A stretch of DNA of 32,129 nt, from NCBI GenBank assembly GCA_944326225.1, contig CALVDI010000024.1, positions 1 through 32,129 of the forward strand. The letters run 5' to 3'. The DNA comes from an uncultured Bacteroidales bacterium. Lineage in GTDB: Bacteria; Bacteroidota; Bacteroidia; Bacteroidales; UBA932. Positions 23,311 through 31,950 of the stretch are shown here, in pieces. Numbering within the stretch: position 1 is the stretch's first letter; every line of letters starts with the position of its first letter. The notes beneath the pieces are model-generated. The model worked only from the letters and a program-made list of their open reading frames with translations. It was not told the origin of the DNA and did not search any database. The translations under genes and the position numbers were made by a program.

Positions 23311-23318
23311 CAAAGTTA
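23311..23318 (-). promoter_or_regulatory. Candidate -7 box for HsdR-N/cca (TAACTTTG)
   Basis: Exact TAnnTTTG on the minus strand, ending six bases before the ATG at 23304, so the mRNA would be nearly leaderless. Confidence 0.55.
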
Positions 23319-23331
23319 ATGATAAAATACA

Positions 23332-23339
23332 TATTTTTG
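23332..23339 (+). promoter_or_regulatory. Candidate -7 box for holA (TATTTTTG)
   Basis: Exact TAnnTTTG, ending five bases before the holA ATG at 23345, so the mRNA would be nearly leaderless. It is separated from the opposing HsdR-N box by only 13 bases. Confidence 0.55.
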
Positions 23340-23344
23340 CAGTC

Positions 23345-24379
23345 ATGGCTAAAATAGATACAGCGGCACAATATGAGACGCTCCGCAAGGAGATCGAGGC
23401 CGGAGAGTTCCAGCCCGTATATATCCTGATGGGGGAAGAGCCCTTTTATCCGGAGCGGCTGTGCGCCCTCATTACAGACAGGGTCCTGCAGCCACATGAG
23501 CGGGACTTCAACCAGACAGTGCTTTACGGAGCGGACACCTCAGTGGACGAGATCATCTCCAACTGCGAGCGGTATCCGATGATGTCCGAAAGAGTACTGG
23601 TGGTAGTGCGCGAGGCCCAGGTCCTGAAGAAGCCGGAAGGTCTGGGCGTATATCTGGACCATATCTCCCCAAGCACAGTACTGGTACTGCTGTTCTCAGG
23701 TAAGAATATGGACAAACGGACGTCCTTTTATAAAAAGGCAACCAAGTCGTGCATCATCTTCGAGTCAGCCAAGATACGTGAAGAAGCCATGCCGCGCTGG
23801 ATTGAGTCGTACTTCCGCAGCATCGGCAGGGCCATTGAGCCACAGGGAGCCATGCTTCTGGCCGAGTATGCCGGCAACGACCTGCGCAAGATCTCCGTCG
23901 AGGCCGACAAACTTCTGAAAGCAGTCCCTGAACAGCAGAAAACCATAACTGTAGACGATATCGAGCAGAACGTAGGCATCAGCCGGGAATTCAACACCAG
24001 TGAACTAACCTCTGCCCTAGCCTCACGCAACGCCGACAAGGCTTTCAGGATAGCGTACTTCTTCGGAGAGTCTCCGCGTCAGTATCCGCTGCAGATGACG
24101 CTCGGCTTCCTCTTCTTCTTTTTCTCCAAAGTGGAGATGATACACGCCGTCATGCAAAGAGACCGCATATCCATACAGGATGCCGCGTCCAGGGCCGGAA
24201 TCTATTACAGCTATGCCAAGCCCTATACCGCAGCTGCGGCAAATTACAACCTGCGCAAGACCATGAAGATCATCTCCTGGATAAAGGACTGCGACCTGCG
24301 CAGCAAAAGCGGTTCAGGCGGTACCGCCACGGAAGGTGATCTGCTCACCGAGCTCATCGGGAAGATCCTGTCACTTTGA
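23345..24379 (+). CDS. holA: DNA polymerase III subunit delta (clamp-loader)
   Basis: 344 residues, normal for HolA. It opens the beta clamp within the clamp-loader complex during replication. Family features: FQPVYILMGEEPFYPERL near the N-terminus, the region ERVLVVVREAQVLKK (about 81-95), ALVASRNADKAFRIAYFF-type helix in domain III (about 222-238), and a C-terminal helical collar. The upstream in-frame start at 23201 is rejected because it crosses the HsdR-N gene's promoter. The 3' end overlaps the convergent AraC-like gene by nine bases. Confidence 0.93.
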   Translation: MAKIDTAAQYETLRKEIEAGEFQPVYILMGEEPFYPERLCALITDRVLQPHERDFNQTVLYGADTSVDEIISNCERYPMMSERVLVVVREAQVLKKPEGLGVYLDHISPSTVLVLLFSGKNMDKRTSFYKKATKSCIIFESAKIREEAMPRWIESYFRSIGRAIEPQGAMLLAEYAGNDLRKISVEADKLLKAVPEQQKTITVDDIEQNVGISREFNTSELTSALASRNADKAFRIAYFFGESPRQYPLQMTLGFLFFFFSKVEMIHAVMQRDRISIQDAASRAGIYYSYAKPYTAAAANYNLRKTMKIISWIKDCDLRSKSGSGGTATEGDLLTELIGKILSL

Positions 24380-24763
24380 ACGGTTCCTGCGCCTGAGTAT
24401 CTTCCTGTAAGTACAGCCTGTCTCCTTTACCAGTATCCGGTCCAGACTCCTTCTGGTCCTGAATCCGTAACTGTTCGCAAACTCATCCGGATCCTTCAGT
24501 TCCAGTCCGGCACATCTTTCTTCCTGTATGTCCGACAAGAGTTTCTCAATTCTCAGACTGTTCAGGTACTCCCTGAAGCCCTTGTATTTCTCACATATGA
24601 CCCTGGATGCATATGTGCGGTTAGTTCCCGTCATCTTTGAGAACACCGGCAAGGTCAGCCTATAATCCAGATAGAGCTGCTCATCCTTCATCTTTCTGTC
24701 CAGACGCTCGAATATCACCTCCTTGGTGTATTTCCAGTCCTTAGATATCCTGTCCTTTTCCAT
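24371..24763 (-). CDS. Short AraC-type HTH protein (130 residues)
   Basis: Essentially a stand-alone AraC/XylS DNA-binding domain: two HTH units, the first in LPVFSKMTGTNRTYASRVICEKY and the second around EFANSYGFRTRRSLDRILVKETGCTYRKIL, preceded by a charged stretch of about 45 residues and no sensor domain. The ATG at 24763 is preferred over 24787 because GGAGG sits seven bases before it. That site lies inside the upstream 7TM AraC gene, which overlaps by 23 bases, so the two are coupled. The second HTH diverges from consensus, so DNA binding may be weak or need the partner. Targets unknown. Confidence 0.8.
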   Translation of the reverse strand: MEKDRISKDWKYTKEVIFERLDRKMKDEQLYLDYRLTLPVFSKMTGTNRTYASRVICEKYKGFREYLNSLRIEKLLSDIQEERCAGLELKDPDEFANSYGFRTRRSLDRILVKETGCTYRKILRRRNRSK

Positions 24764-25937
24764 TGACTGTCCTCCTTTCTTCCTCATATATTCTGTTCTT
24801 CATTTCCCTGCACCATTCTCCGGGAGTGCATCCGGTATTGAGTTTGAATGCACTTGTAAATGAAGCATTGTTGTTGAAACCGGAACGGTCCCTCAACTCA
24901 TTCATCGACATATCCGGACTTGCCGAAAATATCCTCATAGCCTCCTTGACCCTGAAGTAATTGACCAGTTCCCTGAAATTCTTGTTCATCTCCATATTGA
25001 TGGTCTTCGAGAGATAGGATTTGTTAGTAAACAGCCTCATCGCCACCTCCTGCATACTTATGTCCTTTGACAGATATGGCTTCTCGCTTTCAAAATAGTT
25101 GATCAGTCTGTCTTTCAACGGAAGAGCCGAGTCATCCTCGAACTCAGCCGGCATACCGTCACGGAACCGTACCGATGACTGATACTCCTGTTGCCCACAA
25201 CGCGACGTATTCCCGCATCCCCGGACATACGCCCCCATTCTGGACGGAGGCAGCGCATGACCATACTTGAGAGTCGAGACCATCAGACCTATATGCGCCA
25301 CAGCAAAACCGATTACCAGCACAAAGTAATCGAACATCACGTGCAGTCTGAACGAATATATCAATACCAGGAAATTGTATACGGACAGCAGGAGCAGATG
25401 TACAAAAAGATCCATCATATGTCCGTGCCGGCCTTCCTCCACAAGCACAGGCCCGTACGCACAATACACATAGACCGTCACGCAGAATGCCGCTATGGCT
25501 ATTATCACAGACCCCCTGAAAAGTATCCATCCCGGAAAGGAGTCTATATCAGCAAATGCCATGGCATCTGTAAACATTATAAGCAGCAGGATGAATACCG
25601 CCGGTATACAGAACGGCAGCCACGACCTGTCCTGAAAGACATAACGCTTTACCACTATGCAAGGCAGCAGGGAGGACGCCACGTACAACTTTATCACGAT
25701 ACGGTCAGTAACATCCGAAAAACTCCCGTCGGCGCCGCACAGAATATGCGCTCCGCCGGAAAGGTAACAAAGTGCGATTGCGAAAACGAGAATTACGACA
25801 TCCCTTACAAGTCCGGACGCTGCCTCATCACCACCGTCCCATTTACCTCTCATCTTAAAAACAACATATATACCGACAGAGAGATATACGAGACACGGCA
25901 GCAAGGATACTGTCAATATAAAAATAGTCTCCACCAT
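24741..25937 (-). CDS. Membrane-anchored AraC-family transcription regulator (about seven membrane segments)
   Basis: 398 residues. The first ~250 hold about seven hydrophobic segments (e.g. IFILTVSLLPCLVYLSVGIYV, VVILVFAIALCYLSG, FCIPAVFILLLIMF, VIIAIAAFCVTVYVY, FVHLLLLSVYNFLVLIYSF, YFVLVIGFAVAHIGLMV), then a linker (about 250-280) and a C-terminal AraC domain (about 285-390) with ISMQEVAMRLFTNKSYLSKTIN and MNELRDRSGFNNNASFTSAFKLNTGCTPGEW. A membrane sensor joined to a DNA-binding domain suggests one-component signalling from the envelope, with the regulator acting at the membrane. It has its own -7 box and is followed by the coupled short AraC gene. Ligand and targets unknown. Confidence 0.9.
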   Translation of the reverse strand: MVETIFILTVSLLPCLVYLSVGIYVVFKMRGKWDGGDEAASGLVRDVVILVFAIALCYLSGGAHILCGADGSFSDVTDRIVIKLYVASSLLPCIVVKRYVFQDRSWLPFCIPAVFILLLIMFTDAMAFADIDSFPGWILFRGSVIIAIAAFCVTVYVYCAYGPVLVEEGRHGHMMDLFVHLLLLSVYNFLVLIYSFRLHVMFDYFVLVIGFAVAHIGLMVSTLKYGHALPPSRMGAYVRGCGNTSRCGQQEYQSSVRFRDGMPAEFEDDSALPLKDRLINYFESEKPYLSKDISMQEVAMRLFTNKSYLSKTINMEMNKNFRELVNYFRVKEAMRIFSASPDMSMNELRDRSGFNNNASFTSAFKLNTGCTPGEWCREMKNRIYEEERRTVNGKGQDI

Positions 25938-25957
25938 ATTTAAGCCGATAACTGGCT

Positions 25958-25965
25958 CAAAGATA
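25958..25965 (-). promoter_or_regulatory. Candidate -7 box for the AraC pair (TATCTTTG)
   Basis: Exact TAnnTTTG on the minus strand, 20 bases before the ATG at 25937. The upstream flank to 26022 is very A/T-rich; a TTTTAG at 25986-25981 is too close for a standard -33 element. I see no strong terminator for the upstream yitT gene in this gap. Confidence 0.5.
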
Positions 25966-26022
25966 TGACGGAGATCTATTCTAAAAGATAAATTAAAAAT
26001 TTATCCGCCTAAATATTCGTTT

Positions 26023-26964
26023 TTATAATTTTGTTATTTTCTTTTTTTCCTTTATCGCGTCAAAACCACGTCCATACACTCCCATAACACTGCCGACAGA
26101 GATAAAGGCCTGCTTGTCGATCTGTTTGATCATGGAAAGCAGATAATTGGTCTCTACCTTCCGGACCATTACCAGCAGCACTTTCTCGTGATTCTTTGTA
26201 TACCATCCCTCCGCATCCAGAACGGTGACTCCGCGTCCCATCGTACCGGATATCATATCTGCTATCTTCTCATACTCCTTGGAGAATATGAACAGCTGTA
26301 CGGACTGCTTGGTTCCCGCCACTGACAGATCCACCACATAACTGCATGCGGCCACCACCAGATAACCGTACATGACACCGGCTATCCTGGCTCCGAAATT
26401 CAAATCCGACGGCAGCAGGATGGACGAACCCACGATGAAAATATCGCACAAGAGGATAATCCTTCCAGGAGGAACATTACGGTACTTACTGATAATCAAA
26501 GCTATCACATCCGTCCCGGCTGTACTTCCACCCCTACTGAAAGCCATGCCGATACCAAGACCGGACATTGCTCCACCGATGAGAGCACAAAGCAGCTTCC
26601 CGTTAGCCAGAGCCAGTTCCTCTATAAAAGTCTGGGGTATCACTTCCGGCAGTACCCTGAAAAGCAGGGATGCCACCACTACGGCATACACAGTCTTGAC
26701 TCCGAATGCCTTTCCAAGGGTCTTCACTCCTATAATCAGCAATATCAGATTGACAAAGAAAAATGTGTAGCTGACAGGTATCGCACCGTTAGTTGCATAC
26801 TGGACGATGGCACCGATACCGGAGACACCTCCGCCGACAATTCCGTTAGGGATTACGAAAATACACCAGCCTGCCGTATAACACAGCAGTCCAAGGGTGA
26901 TGATCAGATAATCACTTACTACTGTAAGGACTTTTCTTGTACTTGTTTTCTTTTGCGTTTCCAT
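26023..26964 (-). CDS. YitT-family membrane protein (copy 2, promoter-distal)
   Basis: 313 residues: five or six membrane helices in the first ~210, including the family block GIVGGGVSGIGAIVQYATNG and FSRGGSTAGTDVIALIISKY, then a soluble C-terminal DUF2179 domain (about 225-300; GRGVTVLDAEGWYTKNHEKVLLVMV). The family is conserved in Firmicutes and Bacteroidota; function is unknown, with transport suggested. It is a clear tandem paralogue of the preceding gene, sharing the same GGSTxGTDxIALIxSK core and GWYTK motif. It overlaps that gene by 46 bases and ends the leuS operon. Confidence 0.92.
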   Translation of the reverse strand: METQKKTSTRKVLTVVSDYLIITLGLLCYTAGWCIFVIPNGIVGGGVSGIGAIVQYATNGAIPVSYTFFFVNLILLIIGVKTLGKAFGVKTVYAVVVASLLFRVLPEVIPQTFIEELALANGKLLCALIGGAMSGLGIGMAFSRGGSTAGTDVIALIISKYRNVPPGRIILLCDIFIVGSSILLPSDLNFGARIAGVMYGYLVVAACSYVVDLSVAGTKQSVQLFIFSKEYEKIADMISGTMGRGVTVLDAEGWYTKNHEKVLLVMVRKVETNYLLSMIKQIDKQAFISVGSVMGVYGRGFDAIKEKKKITKL

Positions 26965-27869
26965 TCTATTTTCTCTGGTCCTTTTAATTCATCAAATCCT
27001 CTTCCATAAACACTCATGGTCGATGTCACCGACATAAAAGCAGAACGGTCAAGATTCTTGACTATCTTATTGATCTCATTCAGCTGATGCTTGCGGGCTA
27101 TGACCACCAGCACCTGATGGGCCTCCTTCGTGTACCAGCCGACACCTTCAAAAGCCGTCACTCCCCTCTTAAGCTGCGTCATAAGCGCATCGGCTATCTC
27201 GCTGTATTTCTGCGAGAATATCATGACCTGCACCGACTGCTTGCTGCCGGTCAGCAGCAGGTCCACACCCTGGGAGAAAGCTATCACCTGCATGTAGCCG
27301 TAGACCACATCGGAGAGCGTCTTTCCGGGCAGCAGAAGCACCGATCCCACTATCAGCAGGTCACAGAAAAGATACACCCTGCCAGGTGATATCTCCCTGA
27401 ACTTGGAGAGTATAAGGGCTATGATATCCGTACCTCCCGTACTGCCTCCCTGATTGAATATCATGACGATACCTATCGCTCCGATAAAACCTCCGATAAG
27501 GCCGTTCAGGAACTTCTCATCAATGGTAGACACCCAGGGTATCAGTTCAGGCAGCACCTGCAGCAGCAGTGAATTGAGCAGGATGCAGTAAATCGTCTTG
27601 AATCCGAACCCCTTGCCGAGAATCAGGAATCCGAGAATCAGGAGCACTACATTGATTGAGAGATATGTCACGGATACTGGTATCAGACCTCCTGTCGCAT
27701 AGTTCACAAACGTTGCCAGTCCAGGGATAGCACCGCCCACTATGCCTTTAGGTATCAGGAATGCCGTCCAGCTGAAGCAGTACAACGCCAGTCCAAGAGT
27801 GATGATGACATACTCTTTCAGCGTTATAAGGACTTTCTTCGTTACCGGCTTCATATCAGAATACGACAT
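26919..27869 (-). CDS. YitT-family membrane protein (copy 1)
   Basis: 316 residues with the same architecture as the next gene: helices in the first ~210 ([40 protein letters not shown]) and a DUF2179 domain (about 225-295; [25 protein letters not shown]). The C-terminus is unusually basic ([21 protein letters not shown]), and much of that tail is the sequence overlapping the next yitT start. Its start overlaps the leuS stop by 14 bases, implying coupled translation with leuS. Function unknown. Confidence 0.92.
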   Translation of the reverse strand: MSYSDMKPVTKKVLITLKEYVIITLGLALYCFSWTAFLIPKGIVGGAIPGLATFVNYATGGLIPVSVTYLSINVVLLILGFLILGKGFGFKTIYCILLNSLLLQVLPELIPWVSTIDEKFLNGLIGGFIGAIGIVMIFNQGGSTGGTDIIALILSKFREISPGRVYLFCDLLIVGSVLLLPGKTLSDVVYGYMQVIAFSQGVDLLLTGSKQSVQVMIFSQKYSEIADALMTQLKRGVTAFEGVGWYTKEAHQVLVVIARKHQLNEINKIVKNLDRSAFMSVTSTMSVYGRGFDELKGPEKIEWKRKRKQVQEKSLQ

Positions 27870-30624
27870 TGATTATCTTGGAGGGAACCACTATCACTTT
27901 ACGCACAGGCTTGCCGCCCAGGTATTTCTCAGTATTCGGAGAAGCCAATACGGCAGCCTCCACTTCCTTGGGCGAGAGTCCGAGGTCCAGTTCCATCTTG
28001 AAGCGCATCTTGCCGTTGAACGACACAGGATACTCAAATGTGTTCTCCACCGTGTAGCTCTCCACATACTCGGGATACGATGCATTGGATACAGAGTCAT
28101 CATGTCCCAGCCTGTTCCACAGTTCCTCGCAGATGTGAGGTGCGAAAGGCGAGAGCAGTATGACCATCGGCTCCAGAATCTCCCGGCTGCGGCACTTGAT
28201 CTCCGACAGCTCGTTCACTGCTATCATAAATGCGCTCACCGAAGTATTCATGGAAAAATGCTCGATATCGGACGACACTTTCCGGATAAGGTTGTGCAGC
28301 ACCTTCAACTCCGCAGAAGTGGCCTTCACATCCGTAAACACAGCCCCGTCCTTATCATAGAAGAGTCTCCAGAACTTTCTGAGGAAGCGGTGAACTCCGT
28401 CTATACCCTTGGTATCCCACGGCTTGGACTGCTCTATCGGACCAAGGAACATCTCGTAAAGCCTGAGCGTATCAGCACCGTAAGTATCGCAGACATTGTC
28501 AGGATTGACCACATTGAACATCGACTTGCTCATCTTCTCTATGGCCCATCCGCAGATATACTCCCCGTCCTCCAGAATAAATTCGGCGGAAGCGAAATCC
28601 GGCAGCCACTTTCTGAAAGCATCAAGATCCAGACGGTCATTGTGGACTATATTGACATCCACGTGTATCTCCGTAGTGTCATACTGGTCCTTGAGATTGT
28701 ATGAGACAAATGTATTGGTACCCTTTATCCTATACACGAAGTTGGAGCGGCCCTGTATCATACCCTGGTTGACCAGCTTGCGGAACGGCTCCGGCTCGCA
28801 CACATAACCCAGATCGTACAGGAACTTGTTCCAGAACCGGGAATATATCAGATGACCGGTGGCATGTTCCGTCCCTCCGACGTACAGATCCACATTCCTC
28901 CAGTACTCGTCTTTCCTACGGTCTACCAGAGCCTTGTCATTGCAGGGGTCCATATACCGCAGATAATACGCGCTGCTGCCTGCAAAGCCGGGCATCGTGC
29001 TCTTCTCTATAGGCCAGCCGTTGTATTCCCAGTTCCTGGCTCTGGCCAGAGGAGGCTCACCGGACTCAGTAGGCTGGTACTTGTCTATCTCGGGCAGGCA
29101 CAGAGGCAGATCCGACATCTCCATCGGAACGGCCACACCGTCCTTATAATAAATAGGAAAAGGCTCTCCCCAGTATCTCTGGCGGGAGAAAATGGCATCC
29201 CTGAGCCGGTAATTGACCTTCCTGCGTCCGATGCCCATCTCCTCTACCTTGGCAATCGCCGCCGGTATGGCCTCCTTGACAGTCATTCCGTTGAGAAAGC
29301 CGGAGTTGCACATCACGCCGTCCTTGGCGTCAAAACTCTCCTGCGACACATCGCAGCCCTCAATGAGCGGAATTATCGGCAGGTTGAAATGCCTGGCGAA
29401 AGCATAGTCCCTGCTGTCATGAGCCGGCACAGCCATGATGGCACCGGTGCCGTACCCGGCCAGCACATACTCCGATATCCACACAGGTATCTTCTGGCCT
29501 GTCAAAGGATTCACAGCATAGGAACCGGTGAACACACCCGTTACCTGACGGGTCTGGGCCATCCTCTCCCTCTCGGTCTTCCTCGCCGCGGAGGCCAGAT
29601 ATTCGTCCACCTGAGAGCGCATCTGGGGCGCAGTAAGCCTGTCCACCCACTCGCTTTCAGGAGCGAGCACCATGAAAGTCACGCCGAAAACAGTATCAGC
29701 CCTGGTCGTAAATATAGTCACATCATATGTCCTGTCTCCGTTCTCCACCTTGAAGATCATCTCGGCTCCTTCCGAGCGTCCTATCCAGTTGCGCTGCATC
29801 TCCTTCAGGGAATCTGACCAGTCCAGAGTATCCAGGTCTCCGAGCAGTCTCTCCGCATAGGCGGAAACTCTCAGCTGCCACTGCTGCATCTTCTTCTGAA
29901 TCACAGGATAGCCGCCTCTGACAGACAGCCCTTCCTTGACCTCGTCATTGGCCAGTACCGTTCCCAGTGCAGGGCACCAGTTGACGGATGTCTCTCCCAG
30001 ATAGGCTATGCGGTAATTCATCAGTACATCGGCATGTTCCTTCTCCGTCATGGAGTTCCACTCCGCTGCCGAGAAACTCATCTCCCTGGAGCAGGCGGCA
30101 TTCACGTCCGAAGTACCCTCCGAGGCAAAATGCGCCTCCAGTTCCTCTATAGGACGTGCTTTCCCAAGGGTATTGTCATACCAGCTTCCGAACATTTTCA
30201 GGAATGCCCACTGAGTCCACTTGTAATAAGCGGGATCGCTGGTGCGTATCTCCCGCGTCCAGTCATACGAGAAGCCTATACGGTTGAGCTGGCTCTTGTA
30301 TCTGGCTATGTTCTCGTCCGTCGTAAGGGCCGGATGCCTGCCCGTCTGTACGGCATACTGCTCCGCCGGCAGGCCGAATGCGTCAAACCCCATGGGGTGC
30401 AGGACGTTGAAACCCTGCAGACGCTTATATCTGCTGTAAATATCGCTGGCTATATATCCCAATGGGTGTCCCACATGCAGGCCCGCCCCGGATGGATACG
30501 GGAACATGTCCAGAACATAGAACTTCGGCTTCCCGCTGTCCTCTGTCACCTTGTAAGTCCCGTTCTCCGCCCAGAACTTCTGCCACTTTCTCTCAATCTC
30601 TGAAAAATTGTAATCCGTTGACAT
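27856..30624 (-). CDS. leuS: Leucyl-tRNA synthetase
   Basis: A 922-residue class I synthetase of the bacterial type. The HIGH-equivalent HVGH is at residues 50-53 ([10 protein letters not shown]) and KMSKS at 697-701. The CP1 editing domain is present, with the threonine-rich [18 protein letters not shown] near residue 307. The catalytic domain, editing insert and C-terminal anticodon-binding region all seem complete. It lies 15 bases downstream of the M28-like gene and overlaps yitT downstream, so all probably share one transcript. No leader or T-box-like element is visible, as expected outside Firmicutes. Confidence 0.97.
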   Translation of the reverse strand: MSTDYNFSEIERKWQKFWAENGTYKVTEDSGKPKFYVLDMFPYPSGAGLHVGHPLGYIASDIYSRYKRLQGFNVLHPMGFDAFGLPAEQYAVQTGRHPALTTDENIARYKSQLNRIGFSYDWTREIRTSDPAYYKWTQWAFLKMFGSWYDNTLGKARPIEELEAHFASEGTSDVNAACSREMSFSAAEWNSMTEKEHADVLMNYRIAYLGETSVNWCPALGTVLANDEVKEGLSVRGGYPVIQKKMQQWQLRVSAYAERLLGDLDTLDWSDSLKEMQRNWIGRSEGAEMIFKVENGDRTYDVTIFTTRADTVFGVTFMVLAPESEWVDRLTAPQMRSQVDEYLASAARKTERERMAQTRQVTGVFTGSYAVNPLTGQKIPVWISEYVLAGYGTGAIMAVPAHDSRDYAFARHFNLPIIPLIEGCDVSQESFDAKDGVMCNSGFLNGMTVKEAIPAAIAKVEEMGIGRRKVNYRLRDAIFSRQRYWGEPFPIYYKDGVAVPMEMSDLPLCLPEIDKYQPTESGEPPLARARNWEYNGWPIEKSTMPGFAGSSAYYLRYMDPCNDKALVDRRKDEYWRNVDLYVGGTEHATGHLIYSRFWNKFLYDLGYVCEPEPFRKLVNQGMIQGRSNFVYRIKGTNTFVSYNLKDQYDTTEIHVDVNIVHNDRLDLDAFRKWLPDFASAEFILEDGEYICGWAIEKMSKSMFNVVNPDNVCDTYGADTLRLYEMFLGPIEQSKPWDTKGIDGVHRFLRKFWRLFYDKDGAVFTDVKATSAELKVLHNLIRKVSSDIEHFSMNTSVSAFMIAVNELSEIKCRSREILEPMVILLSPFAPHICEELWNRLGHDDSVSNASYPEYVESYTVENTFEYPVSFNGKMRFKMELDLGLSPKEVEAAVLASPNTEKYLGGKPVRKVIVVPSKIINVVF

Positions 30625-30639
30625 CTTATATCGTTCTTT

Positions 30640-31950
30640 CTATCTTTTTTTCAATCTGAACTCAACCGGTATAGAATACTTGACCCTGACCTTTTCTCCT
30701 CCGAAGACTCCCGGCTTCCATTTCGGAGACGCCGCGATGACCCGCACCGCCTCGTCCTCAAGATACTGGTCATTGCCTCTGACCGCCCTGACGTTGGTTA
30801 CACTGCCGTCCTTCTCCACGATGAATTCTACCGTTATCGTTCCGGACACACCTTGACTCAGGGGTACATCCGGATATTTCAAATATGTATAGACCCATTC
30901 AGTCAAAAATGAACCCACGTCTCCTCTGAAGAAACGCGGAGGAGTATCTACCTCATACGGAGAATAGACTCTGTCGCCTCCGTCCGTCATAACTGTTCCC
31001 GAAGACTCTTCCGGATAAATCCTCGGACGGTCTATCATCAACTCTCTATTGGCTGCCTCCCGTATGAAATTGTATAAAAAGTCACAGACATAGTCCATCG
31101 ACTCGTAATCCAGAAGATCGGCCGTATCACTTGTAGTCCTGACACTTCTGCTCTGCCCGGTAGTGAAAAGCACCACCGGGATATTTTTCTCGTAAAACGG
31201 AAGATAATCACCGGAAGGAAGCACTCCGACTCCCCGCTCCGGTATATAGAAAGCTCCGGTCTGAGACAATCCGTCTACAAGAGAGTTGATCTCTGGACTG
31301 GATGTCCCGTTATAGTATGTGAAGCGGCTCATCGGTCCGGAGCCGCCGACCATCCTGACATCCAGCATGACGGAGATACTGTCGGCATACGGGAACGTCC
31401 TGTTGACAAAATACCATGAGCCTGCCATTCCCTGCTCCTTTGCACCGAAACCGACGAAAATCACCGATCTTTTAAAAAGAAATGCGGAAGCGGCCACTCT
31501 TCTGGCCACTTCCAGCATTACAGCCGTTCCGGAAGCGTTGTCATCCGCCCCGTGGTATATCTGCATCACTGTCGCTCCGTCTACTGTCAAGAGATTGGTC
31601 CCGATATGATCCATATTGGCACCCAGCACTATATACTGGTTCTTCAGCACATCGTCATATCCTTCAACTACCCCTACGATATTTCTGGATGTCAGGGTAT
31701 CGTCCTTTTTTACTATGGAGAACACCTGGCCTTCCCGTCCAGAAAGCATGGACACTCCTGCATCATAGAGGCAGTCATACACATATCGGGCCGCTTCCAA
31801 TTCCCCTGCAGAGCCGGCTTGACGGCCCCACAGGGAATCAGAGGAGAGGAATCTGACATGGTCCTCCAATCTCACGGCCTCCTCATTCTGCGCTTGCGCG
31901 ACAACGGACAGGCCGGACAATAAGACGAGGATGGCAGCAGTCAGTCTCAC
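30640..31950 (-). CDS. M28-like peptidase domain fused to a TonB C-terminal domain; active site appears degraded
   Basis: 436 residues with a signal peptide (cleavage near AQAQ, about 20-21). An M28-type domain spans about 25-300. H115 (NMDHIG) and D136 (HGADDNASG) are kept, but the usual Glu-Glu before GLxGS is K171-E172 (AKEQGMAGS), the D before MVG is R199 (LDVRMVGG), and the usual Tyr-His is V270-R271 (SVRTTSDTAD). It is therefore probably inactive or altered. A TonB_C domain follows (about 335-434; GTITVEFIVEKDGSVTNV, SPKWKPGVFGGEKVRVKYSIPVEF). No membrane anchor or proline-rich spacer is seen. The start codon is GTG, one base overlapping the gcvT stop. Confidence 0.85.
   Translation of the reverse strand: MRLTAAILVLLSGLSVVAQAQNEEAVRLEDHVRFLSSDSLWGRQAGSAGELEAARYVYDCLYDAGVSMLSGREGQVFSIVKKDDTLTSRNIVGVVEGYDDVLKNQYIVLGANMDHIGTNLLTVDGATVMQIYHGADDNASGTAVMLEVARRVAASAFLFKRSVIFVGFGAKEQGMAGSWYFVNRTFPYADSISVMLDVRMVGGSGPMSRFTYYNGTSSPEINSLVDGLSQTGAFYIPERGVGVLPSGDYLPFYEKNIPVVLFTTGQSRSVRTTSDTADLLDYESMDYVCDFLYNFIREAANRELMIDRPRIYPEESSGTVMTDGGDRVYSPYEVDTPPRFFRGDVGSFLTEWVYTYLKYPDVPLSQGVSGTITVEFIVEKDGSVTNVRAVRGNDQYLEDEAVRVIAASPKWKPGVFGGEKVRVKYSIPVEFRLKKR

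Noticed and set aside
23201-23388. Extended N-termini for holA and the HsdR-N protein, and likewise for tmk, purB, rplY and folE
   Set aside because: The extensions run through divergent promoter boxes and do not match family N-termini; the internal ATGs fit both.
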